From NCBI GenBank assembly GCA_964460665.1, contig CAYWSL010000001.1, positions 1-64,000 on the forward strand: DNA of 64,000 bases, given 5' to 3'. The DNA comes from K23-9 sp964460665 (GTDB taxonomy: Bacteria; Planctomycetota; Planctomycetia; Pirellulales; Pirellulaceae). A program made the translations under genes and the position numbers. The notes below the pieces were generated by a model, which was not told the DNA's origin, did not search any database, and saw nothing but the letters and a program-made list of their open reading frames with translations. Positions 58,001 to 62,500 of this stretch are shown piece after piece; the stretch's first letter is position 1; each line of letters opens with the position of its first letter.

Positions 58001-59381
58001 GATCCGAAGCGTTGGCCGCTACAGCCAATAGATTAGGGTTCCCCGAGTTGCCTTCGGTGATGTTTAGATCGTACAGCTGGGTCGGCGTGACCGCACCCGA
58101 TGCAGGTCCAATTGCTGAATCACCAAACACGCCAACCGTGTAGGTGCCGTCTTGCACAATGGGCAACGAGAACAGGAATTCTGGCTCGCCAATGAGATTG
58201 TTCGACTGGTTGGAAATCAGTGCCCCTGTCGGGTCATACAGTTCAAATCGCAGATCACTGTAAAGCGACGAATTCACAGTCGACACAATACCGCCGTCAA
58301 CGCCCACATCGTAAACTTCACCTACTGGGAAAACAGTTAGATTGAGTAACTGGCCAGTGGTGGCGTCGAAACTGAACCAGTCAGCATCTGCGTTTTCATC
58401 AATCGACAGGTTCGTTTCCGTATCGATCGACCCCAGAGCCCCCAGCGGCACTGCGGTTGCCTGGGTGTCATTGTCGCCGTAACGATCGCCATAAAGTGTG
58501 TGGGCTCCTAATATGTCGTCATGCTGCGGGCCCCGGAAAGCAAATGTAATATTGGGCTCCAGCAAAGCGTTGTTCGCAAAATTTGGCGCGACATGTCCCA
58601 GCCCGATCGAATGCCCTATTTCGTGCGTGAGCGTGTTGTGAAAACCCAAGTTTGGCCCGGCCGCCGTCGTGTCTGCATTGGCTGCATAAAACGGGTTCTG
58701 CGTATCGAATACGATGTCGCCAGCGGTTGGAAAGAATGCGAATGCCAGCACGCCAGGTTCGGCACTGCCATCGCCACCACTGATTCGAATGTCGCCACGC
58801 ACCCCCAATTCACCCTCTCGACCTGCGTCGCCCAAAAAGTTGTCGACAGGCACGCCGTCATCGTTCGGTTCGTACACAAAGTCGATGCCGCTGGCATCTT
58901 CCCAGTCATCAAAGCCTCGCTGGAGCAGTTCAAACCACGGACGATTTTCAACTGGGTCGTTGGGCGCCGCGCCATTGTTTCCATAAATTCCATCCAAAAA
59001 TGCGATCAGGTCACTTTGCTCGCCCGCCGCTAAATCGACCACCTCTGTTCCATCAGGAACGATGCTCCAAGTGATGACGGTAGAATCACCCAAGTTTGGA
59101 CTTGTGCCACTGGCCGTTTGTGTCCATCGACTTGGGTTGACCCCGATGTTGGCCGCCTGCGGGATATTTACAGGATCCGCGTTCCGCTGTTGATATTGCT
59201 CGATCTGCTCCTGAGTCGTTCCTGGAGCAAACGCAGGTTGCAAAATTTCAGCAGCAAGCAACTCGCGACGTTCTAGCGTTTCGTGATTGAGCGAACGCTG
59301 AGACTCGGTAGCCGAACGCTTCCGCGCGCCTCGAAGTGACTTGCGTTTAGTGCGACGTAGTGGGAGAGATTGGTGGCTCAT
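40014..59381 (-). CDS. Giant dockerin/cadherin-like surface protein with two metalloprotease motifs
   Basis: The product is about 6455 aa. A basic N-terminus with LERRELLAAE (about 38-47) matches the planctomycete LExRxLL secretion signature. A matrixin-like domain has HEIGHSIGLGH (about 253-263); a PPC-like domain follows (about 295-450). A second zinc motif HEVGHALGLSH is at about 886-896, then another PPC-like segment (about 935-1060). Right-handed beta-helix-like stretches lie at about 1090-1830 and 3450-3630, with propeller- and lectin-like segments between. A GEVED domain is at about 3860-4160 (DLGDAPDSYGT; GGEVEDYNVF). About 13 cadherin-like repeats run from 4170 to 6290, each joined by VNDAP/NDPP. 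A dockerin pair (DVDASGLVTPLD, DVDGSQAITAVD) at about 6300-6370 and an acidic tail end the protein. The ATG at 59379-59381 is chosen to start just before the signature. Likely a surface-attached or secreted adhesin-protease. Confidence 0.88.
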   Translation of the reverse strand: MSHQSLPLRRTKRKSLRGARKRSATESQRSLNHETLERRELLAAEILQPAFAPGTTQEQIEQYQQRNADPVNIPQAANIGVNPSRWTQTASGTSPNLGDSTVITWSIVPDGTEVVDLAAGEQSDLIAFLDGIYGNNGAAPNDPVENRPWFELLQRGFDDWEDASGIDFVYEPNDDGVPVDNFLGDAGREGELGVRGDIRISGGDGSAEPGVLAFAFFPTAGDIVFDTQNPFYAANADTTAAGPNLGFHNTLTHEIGHSIGLGHVAPNFANNALLEPNITFAFRGPQHDDILGAHTLYGDRYGDNDTQATAVPLGALGSIDTETNLSIDENADADWFSFDATTGQLLNLTVFPVGEVYDVGVDGGIVSTVNSSLYSDLRFELYDPTGALISNQSNNLIGEPEFLFSLPIVQDGTYTVGVFGDSAIGPASGAVTPTQLYDLNITEGNSGNPNLLAVAANASDLFDLDPQDQVLANVRDRAPTELVLTFGGNDGIDPANLDSAITVEFSESGNFALDSEQVAIGFIGLDDSQRIATLRFAENLADGFYQLSITSELQSTSLLPFAPNFPQPVEGDPTLEREVISFEIELGAKVISVVPQPIDTNGTARLDQIDVYFDDDDLFRNGSTIADPTFYQLVDTGNTVTTEDDVIVNPIAGGVAVDPINRKVTLTFAANLDNFVADQGDSLRLRIGEGTDFSALDVTPHNVFADPGFTTATANTLPVASSGSWSISLSEEIRNVGLPLQVDNPGSTNEPGHRDIEIVDHLGVPRSRDADNAIRTISYTFLRNAPYGFNSQGDPLFNDINAAQEQRYLEILDIYADLLGVQFFEDDAAGGLRLLVGDFAAVAPGFVSGPGGVAGLGAPGLSILDTADFSNPANDVFGGGFFEVAFHEVGHALGLSHAYDLPPGTVLGDRLGNGLPYPDTVRTVNEPRVEPVFPGDNDIVHGLLLMQNESRDVDLYQIDVAETGVLEINAIAKRLPNSSLLDTSLTLYREEGGSLELVASNNDYFGTDSFIQYDVDAGATYYIGVASDGNTSFNPNSGVPAPGGTTEGVYDLRVDFTSEATGAMIDADGSLLDGDRDGEAGGIYDFWFEPTAPNTIFVNKEAGDGVSTLGSQANPFTNIPAALAAAEALTASGTDGVVVRLLPNGGADGDVTTPGDNIAYEIGIISSLNQTLADGRNLNLPGGIQLVVDAGVIMKFLDSRISVGSDDDGFDRSESTISVQGTPELPVYFTSFNDRTLGANSNILNLPVSAGDWGGIEIRNDVDREQGRLDVERLGIFQNYINHAQISYGGGEVSTINRVIDPVHLSQARAEISYNTITLSSDAAVSADPNTFEVTTFTEPRFQSESVSGNGFVADYERVGPSIFGNTLVNNSTNGIFVRIDTPPGGGLETLQVTARFDDTDIVHALNENLIIQGAAGGGVQQSTRPAPIIGLTPVAGGNLAAGNYQYSYTFVDAAGNETPGSVQQDVFGVSANSQIELTNIPAATGDFVGRRLYRSVGGGSFELVAQLDRTSPDFTDNLATPSTSAAVLDPSVGSVRHGNVAGSLVLDPGTILKSQGARIELGFGANLIAEGVAGNEVILTSRNDDEFGAGGTFDTNGDGDATTEAAGDWGGIYASPTSALSIDRALLAYAGGITGAGGGTAAFNAIQIHQADARIANSVLRDNASGLGGGQLNSRSDFVRNSAATIHVTGTQPTIVGNTFLDNAGATIDINVNALNATFNRDLGRQTGDIDTFDIPPANTGPVIRGNQTAGNGVNGLVVRGEVLTTEVVWDDTDIVHVLRNDIEIPDFHTYGGLRLESSATESLVVKFDNAEILATGRPLDITDRIGGRLHVLGQPGFPVILTSINDDTVGASFAPDGSVQTQTLSSNTPNTPAPGDWQGLKFDEFSHDQNISVVIENEGEIGGFGDLNATIGSQQDLGILAPNAESGDETIRLGYTVHGAIADNNDQDLYSFEGFGGTLVWIDIDETDPQLDTVLEILDGNGRVLALSQDSRTESNNGELTYTDTGIIRDGHALPMRLDHNAPTNATGEYRDLYTTNDGDSGLRIVLPGTTGTQQTFFVRVRSNNAAFDLTTEAGIDASLDTGGLTQGGYRVQIRLQEVDQFAGSVVRYADIRYATTAIDVVGLPIHSTIAGEVASNPGGTVNIGSFANTDQGAVSISGNSGTTDTFQFSTGRDGLQPPLPGVPPTTNAQSLVFDVDYSDGLTRPDTNLYLFDGNNNLIAIGTDSNIADDRITPFIPGLPATTQDDLSRGSQGARDPFIGPLELLPNINYQVVVANNSLMAPDLQQFTLSNPANPNARLEPIDSAIRVTDDRFDIPNDSPTGNPFQTPAALQVGFQDDGSGNIIPWQFGDLPLIVFGRQGSAGDNSQLNIFNPFTGRHDAIIDRGTDAIGAAAQSPRNVTLAIERPTVPNLTDNNTNTVYSIDSNGTLTDIGTTEIVTYENFDNGDADPTTNSNRVSLDGDGVEFRSLAYYNDTISETSFLYGLADRTEFRGSQVIANAGGADIIGGFAGDINADNLIYLLDPDTGQAVSRNQTDMRAGFQSASPLDPRLQNDANFNIPLEAPWAGTDVIAQIQVPTTAGIVNSLVTDINGGQSLLAFTDQGAVWSFDINADGDGADYSPGDLQVDTVPTFASPTGFRVSDTELLLNPSVATPFGTLPGIYDSQGTLLIFDEVTKGPANYTDVNDTIGISDLYFGIQSGTDRLFAFRLDAFDGVNVAEPVFEFGAESIQLDTANAGAGYAGFFFSPLDQTLWHNSNTSNNIPGHGLGALQDRGNVGGGASLRFGFDSLDTDFNHVSDVPVNSLAASDLQNFSGYNFLGGAHGTVQSNALDLSGFSSDDLPTLYFTYLLDTENVNTNLGDASVSARDTLRVYVSGSDGQWALVATNNVVGNIAGRNFNSTIDEFGPDVSGYTDLSTQVFVQELFDGEGFRQARIDLGPWAGDEDVTIRYEFSTAGETRPDQTEIYAVDADQILDGDTIELSGEMPDALTSIQGDVLLDRTEVFEFDLGLVVRLPAGQDVGAPLTLAGPGGTVVELISSGTPTGNQVLVLDTDSAEDVADRVAARFGPSVVRSSDHPDWVGFTNVTAVGTYTFGDPNDGFILSQPGVDLLSTAIEIELDMTANEVQAQIHDAIVNQIHYADLGPNPAAFPLIDGTSGIRIYDLTVRQTALPIIAGELTAPVGSNDILPASELGVFNGGVSSVEDLLRAGQRSIGVGGNNGVYIDDIVIGLAERGESVTNSTAGSGLVANPYFPSSEVTSGAYQLEVRLGREYLGVDNTGKLEVIDPFAPPIDNRVGGIGVGVAGTEGWRLNERLAGAFNALVESSGAQLVDGDSFELSNGFETIRFEFNDTTLSNTPVASTSVAIDYVTSDTVGEVADLIRNAINSPSVRAILGIEATSSGGLLNDPTDRMIFFHGYAAATATGSSTFGSPHLRGIVSGTDFLLGEDNGDRNSVRNQGQFIIDSNVISFSADTAIDIRAGDTGPGNKAPNEGDRPKPGVPQSLPTLQSGAGTLHGAVVQNNLLISNGTGISLSGNPAQGGPDVFTRIVNNTVFGSTGTGIAIANRAAPTLINNVVANNDVGISAVNEGPTVIRGTVFDNNDDSNTTGIGMGTEAIVDPVGDLFVNPNIGIFDPFAGSPNFYPAAGSALIDIGIGSQPDRPNLVAVKDSVGIPESPIVVTEVDLAGQIRRDGSTAAGQGGNVNIDIGALDRSDTTGPEAIIIVPTDNDALNADIDREDTFLQLTDGIFSFFEILISDGTGIGPDSSTITPNQLTILENGRQLFPGLDVVIGYNASNRTLRFSPPSGTWRNDAVYEIILQNQPATLANGVVVEGVSDLAGNLLQPNRADGQTRFTIVMPGVELDLGDAPDSYGTAFGDNGARHAIIDFGSPRLGRFVDGETDSAGVGSDDVPSVVTAQGNVGEASSGPFAITTVGGVTTVDLTALPSLNDNLQITASGRLAVFELVPQGGTATVGRIPVEFAPSDTLADITTSLADAVANALPSQNLLATVTQSGATQFELRGADDEDGASIGQVTIGSTTIDGVFTDPATNEVLSYLNPLSPDGAELVVSTIGGGILDLWIDFNNDGDFLDANERVVVGQPVLDGENRLQISTPSDISFLSNSVNGTGTTFARFRLSDAGNPSPIGLVVGGEVEDYNVFIARAALPEPDDDQFGRADGLFEDNPFTLTAANAVGANDVLSGAAGVEYVLESDVSNGTLVFNPDGSFSYDPATDFFGTDTFTYRITGTQDVEVGGVLVALPVRSSRAATVTLTIEAENDPPTALSQSVVTTEPSDTNTLTAITLTSAQLLTGATPHVDVASLPSPFNESEQALKVSQVSVFDSTGVLTPLVDASQLLDPTTPIDGTYTAPTHVADGTGFVQSGTVSITVLNGGVESVTYQPAEDYNRDNPDAGGFPSFDQFVFTVADDGATTLADGNPAVPQPLPQTVDATVTILVQPQNDPPTAANDVIDSSTFGVALQEDTPFTIPTAFLLSNDFAGTQADDDESLGINDTAVSLVTAQGATNTTLIGAVNSGIAVDDTATGTGYILFSELNVFTRFAAAPPVNLPGVINSSNLVAARFNGFTWEYNNDSNWIPFTPDPTDRLIAAVNFDFDTIDSLLYATGTVSGIQQGFVASDLTFESNQFGGQPDLGEFLVSGTFFDTSADPEFPTEFRAFPLTTNRGGTVSLDSATGDLVYTPPLDYFGPDSFEYLIVDQGVNVAVDGTSVVQNKFDIATATLTIDPVNDAPAANDQGFVTLEDTPITITADMLRTGSVGHANPVLPFPFDESNQDATTTVTALNIGAETVTAANAANGPFPTTNGTIDAVNFDTNDNLIDFQYTPNPDFNADNPRTGGGRTIDQFSYTLTDDGIAQLPTGGTFTNPPESVQALVSIFVTPQNDDPVASDDLITSTSSIWNSFSSINPVEDSALVIPAAFLLSNDTNAPTSAGDELGGINDTSNLTIVNTVFTTALGGTVTLLPNGDLLYEAPADRFGLDTFEYQVADQGVDEDVNGTRQLSPRPDTATVSILIEPINDAPRAFDRSFGGVEDTLVSFTAADLLGGANPAIAIDASTLPPAPFVENEQSLRVVAFSDGDESIDVNDLFDPSIGLNGTGTLTLNTVSGGLLTFNFSSGAFVDGTYLPGQDYNQRTPFAAVELFDYVVADDGVTTLVGSGDVDDTGVDTVLDLPDQRSAPATVELTVTSVNDPPSFQFQSVVDILERDDSLATSISDFATNVFPGPATALDELQRESVVFTYLPDQSTVQPGLFLQAPSVSSSGVLSVHPSPDVIGSATIVMRVEDLDNLTPGFVPQTQLITFTVNVRPVNDAPQIRSSVLNTSDSASPDAAYSVAGNGEVTYTLTEDNTDSNGVASPYLIPLSAPTGAGFAPIGLLDLFEVGPSNEVSAADGGSQVLELFNFPTQTDLGGTLVAVTDGSGDVIGLEYTPPADYNNTQGVSDSFNYLVNDVSTTGGETFSLFSGQLEPDPLTASNRVRLNLTPVNDAPIYQLSTNNVQAAEDAGLQSVAGFAFNFAAGPATATDEIEFALGQNIDFELSPVNITAADLPTSFTTEPTISAAGVLQYESAPDVFGQFVFEVSLVDDGLGADVSTRGDINRSNIETLTIDIRPVNDPPAIDPAAGSLAFNNSENTTLFISANGSIVSGDLLGAFTVGPANEASTADPGGNQSLALGVVPLTTVSGGTLTAVQDAAGNLTGYDYQPPVNFVGQDSFVYQLQDDGETVLVASNGQPTADPRTTDVTVTINVVGVNDPPIFTGAADVIVLEDEGVVTIPDWATSVLPGPLGALDEVSGATAQTVTASLTSLSNSSSLFATQPTVTLVGTTLSLSFETAQDQSGVADFQLVLTDNGPAIAANGDVNQTVHPFQIVIGVENDPPTFTASPTPVLVDEDSGLFTLSNWATNISPGPGDEAATQTIDRFEVEVPAGRENLFAVLPNVSVTGELTFTPAPDANGTVDVLVTAVDSVAGRSLPATLTITINPVDDSPIAVDDTVLANEDELLRIDPADLLANDFDPDSAFDPNEVLSVVISTPLVSDLGATITRDSNGDLIYDPTTSTILQALPPNTSLVDQFTYMITDTDGEDPMPTANVLLNVQGINDEPTAVADSVFAAPNVGLDIDVLANDFDVDGSIDPASIIITLQPENGSLIVNNSGTVTYVSDVGFTGPDEFSYTVGDDLGQQSEPATVTVDVGDLPTANPDVASGVSVAGQLDVDVLANDEGDFLASTLVIETQPTNGTVTILPNGQLRYVPTAPFTGQDSFTYSVEDSSGRRSLPGTVTLNFVVGGRQNQVDNFDVDASGLVTPLDAILVINMIADEGLFIPIPDDDFGPLFWDVDGSQAITAVDAILVINFIADRSDIFGEQVDAPIQPIGSDTIELGTNLNRNGDQFEPAMSISDSTDQVITTSSVAQQADFSVIDLIAGDDEETDEQDEIAAVDAVLSDLF
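40500..46870 (-). repeat. Block of about 13 cadherin-like/VCBS-type protein repeats
   Basis: Within the giant protein, units of roughly 100-190 aa are joined by (P/V)xNDxP motifs. They contain EDT or EDS openings, FEYxxxDQG or FxYTxxDDG strands and a GPATAxDE calcium-type loop (for example NFAAGPATATDEIE). Sequence identity between units is low except for these motifs, so the expansion is old. Confidence 0.8.
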
Positions 59382-59565
59382 GGAAGCAACACGCAGTTCA
59401 AAAAGGCAGTGAATGAAGTCAGAGGATGAAATGCAAACTCTGAGAACAAAAATCAAAAATGGAAAAACTCAAATACCGATATCTTACCGGTTTCCCTCTG
59501 AGGCAACCTGCTTCAGAAGCGGAACACAACGGGGCTAGCGAACCAGCCCTGTCGCGATCCAAAAA

Positions 59566-62500
59566 CTAAATCAAATCTCCGAATGCAGCGTCTAACGCTT
59601 CCACTCGGTCGGCTTCTTCGTCTTCGTCGTCGTCATCAAACGCGATCAAGTCGATCACGTTGTTGTCGTTGTCTAGCGAATCTTCAACGGATGCATCAAC
59701 CAGATTCGCTGACGGTTGGGTGACCGTAGTGATTGGTTGCTCGGTCAATTCAAACGCGGCGTCGTTTGAATCGATGTCAACAAAGTCAACTACTACCGGG
59801 TCAACTACAGGCTGCGAAATGGAGACTTGTTCTCCAAATGCCCCGCCTTCAGCTGCCCGATCGGCCAAGAAATTAATCACCAAAATCGCATCCACCGGGT
59901 CGATGTCTTGATCGCCCTGAGTGTCGTAGAAATTGGGACCTCGGTCCGTTTCAGCGACAGGCGTGAACAACCCATTGTCGGCGATGAAGTTAATGATCAG
60001 CAATGCATCAAGCGGCGAAACGTTACCGTTCCCATTGACGTCTAAGAACTCGTCCGGATTCTGCAGTCGGCTGTTTGAAACCCGTACGCTTACGGTAGCA
60101 GGTTCACTGAAGCGACCTTCTTGATCCGGGATCGAATACACAAACGTGTCCGTTCCCACAAAGTCCAGATTTGGAACGTACCGAATCGTACCGTTGTTCT
60201 GTGGAATCGCTTGCCCACGTTGTGGCTGTTCCAAGACGATGATGCCAGCCAGATCAAGCTGACCATCTGGATCCATGTCATTGGCTGCCACGTTCACGTC
60301 AATCGGCTCGCCTATAAACGTTTCAGCGATATCGCCGACCGCAATCGGTGCAACGTTGGCAGCGATGGAAACGATTCCCTCGCTTCCACGCAGCCCCAAG
60401 TTGTCAGCCACGGTGTAACGGAACTGATCTTCAGTAGAGAAGCTTCCAAATGGCGTGTAGGTGATGATTCCATTGTCGGCAACGGCAATGGTTCCAAATG
60501 CTGGCTGCAACGTGATCGAAATCGAGCTTGGATCAATGAACCCATCGATGTCGGTGTCGTTATCAAGCGGTCGAATCACTGTAGGACCGTTGGGATTCAA
60601 CGTTGGTTGGTCGATGTTCAACACAGGTGCGTCGTTCACACCTGCAACGGTTACGTTGACCAGTACAGGAGTACTGGTAGCCCCTGCTGCATCCACCACG
60701 CTATACGTGAAGGAGTCTACGATGGACTCTCCTGGAGCCAAGGACTGCAGGCTAACCGAGTTGGTCGGATCGTAGGTGATCGATCCAGTCGCCGCATCGA
60801 AGCTGACCAATGCCCCTTCGATCGAACGCTCGCCATTTTGTGGAACGACGGTCAAGAACTCGTTCGGGTTCGTGATCAAATCAGGGTCAATGTCGTTACC
60901 GAGCAACGTTGCTGATGTGATTGTGAATACAACATCCTCGTTCGTTAGGATGTCATCCTCCACTGCCCGTGGCGTGTCGTTGACTTCATCGATGATGATC
61001 CGAAGCGTCACTGAGTCAGACTCACCACCGTCGGAATCGAACGCTTGAACGTCCAGGTCGACTGTACCGTTGGCGTTAGCGGCAGGCGTGAATCGTAGGA
61101 ACCCAGTGTCGCTAATTTCCGGAGGCGACCGGAACAAGTCGACTGCGTCATCGGGAACTGTCACCTCGAATCGCACATTCTGTGATGATTCGTCATTCGG
61201 TCCTGCCGACACATTGCCCGCCCATGGTTCCGACTGGCTGAATGGCCCGCTGTCCTCGGCAACCTGAATAATGCCGCCAGGAGTAAATGACGGTGGATCA
61301 TTCACGGCGTTCACGCGAATTGTGAATGTCTGCGTGATACTGACGTTGTCATCGCCATTGCCTGCGTCCGGTCCGTCATCCAACAAGAAGACTTCAAAGA
61401 CGGCCACGCCGTTTGCGTCTGCTGCAGCTTGGAACGAAAGCGATGCCGTGTTGGTAAGGCTATCGATCACAGCAGTTGGCGAATCGGCGAACAGAGCTGG
61501 GCTTCCCGCCGTCTGCGTGAACACAAACGACAAATTCTGATTCGCGATTTCGTCACCAGCCGTTGCAGGGCCAGCTAGCACGCTGGTTGCCCAGTCGTTG
61601 ACGACGACAGGTCCAAAGTCCTCGCTGGTAACAACGTTGCCGGCTCCACTAAAGATTGGTTCGTCGTTCACCGGTAAGACCGTTAGGTTCACCGTGTTGG
61701 ACGCAAACCGTGGATCAAGTTGAGCAATATTGCTGCCAACGTCCACCGTGATTCCATCGTCAGTTACCGTGTAGATGAACGAATCTTCGCCGGTAAAGTC
61801 AGGTCGCGGCGTGTAACGCAAGTTCGTCAAACCAGTTTCATCGAAGATCTGCGTCAACGAACCACCCGACGTCGTCGAAGTCGTAATCGGTGTTGCCAGG
61901 CTAACGGTTTGGTTTCCACCCGGCGTGATGTCATCTGATTCGTTGTCCGGCCCCGGCAAGAATACATCCAAAAGACCAGCGGTCACTGTGTCACCGACGA
62001 TCTGAATATCGATAGTCGAATTTTCAAGCAGAGTGAACGACAAGTCGCCAGCATTCGGGCTCAACACAGGCGAATCGTTCACCGGAAGAACACTGATTGT
62101 GATCGTTTGCGGATCAGACGAAATCAAGTCGCCACGTGTGGCATTTCCGATTCCGTCATCGTTCAAGACGACCTCAAACACGAATTCACCAAATACGTTC
62201 TCAGCCGGCTCAAACGTCAATGTCCCATCGGGGGTGATCGCAGGCGATTCTTCAAAGAACTGCGAAACTCTGGATGGTGGAATGTTGACCAGGGCCAACG
62301 AGAAATTCACCTCTTGGCCAGTTTCACTGCCAATGGTGGCGTCGACTTCGTCAAATGCAGTCGCTTGCGGACCAGCAGCAATATTGACCGCATAACCTTG
62401 GACGGTGCTGAGACCACTGTCTTCGGCTACCTCAATGAAATTGTTGATCAATGTGAATTCGGGCCTGTCGTTGACCGGCGTCAAGTCAAAGAAAACAGTG

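Noticed and set aside
40646..59033. Numerous plus-strand open frames of 60-180 codons opposite the giant gene
   Set aside because: They lie antisense to a continuous 6455-codon frame with coherent domains, show low-complexity Ser/Thr or Arg-rich composition and match no family.
59500..59545. GGGCT/AGCCC arms as a terminator between the two giant genes
   Set aside because: The stem is only 5 bp with an 8-nt loop and no T-run; read-through between the two genes is as likely.
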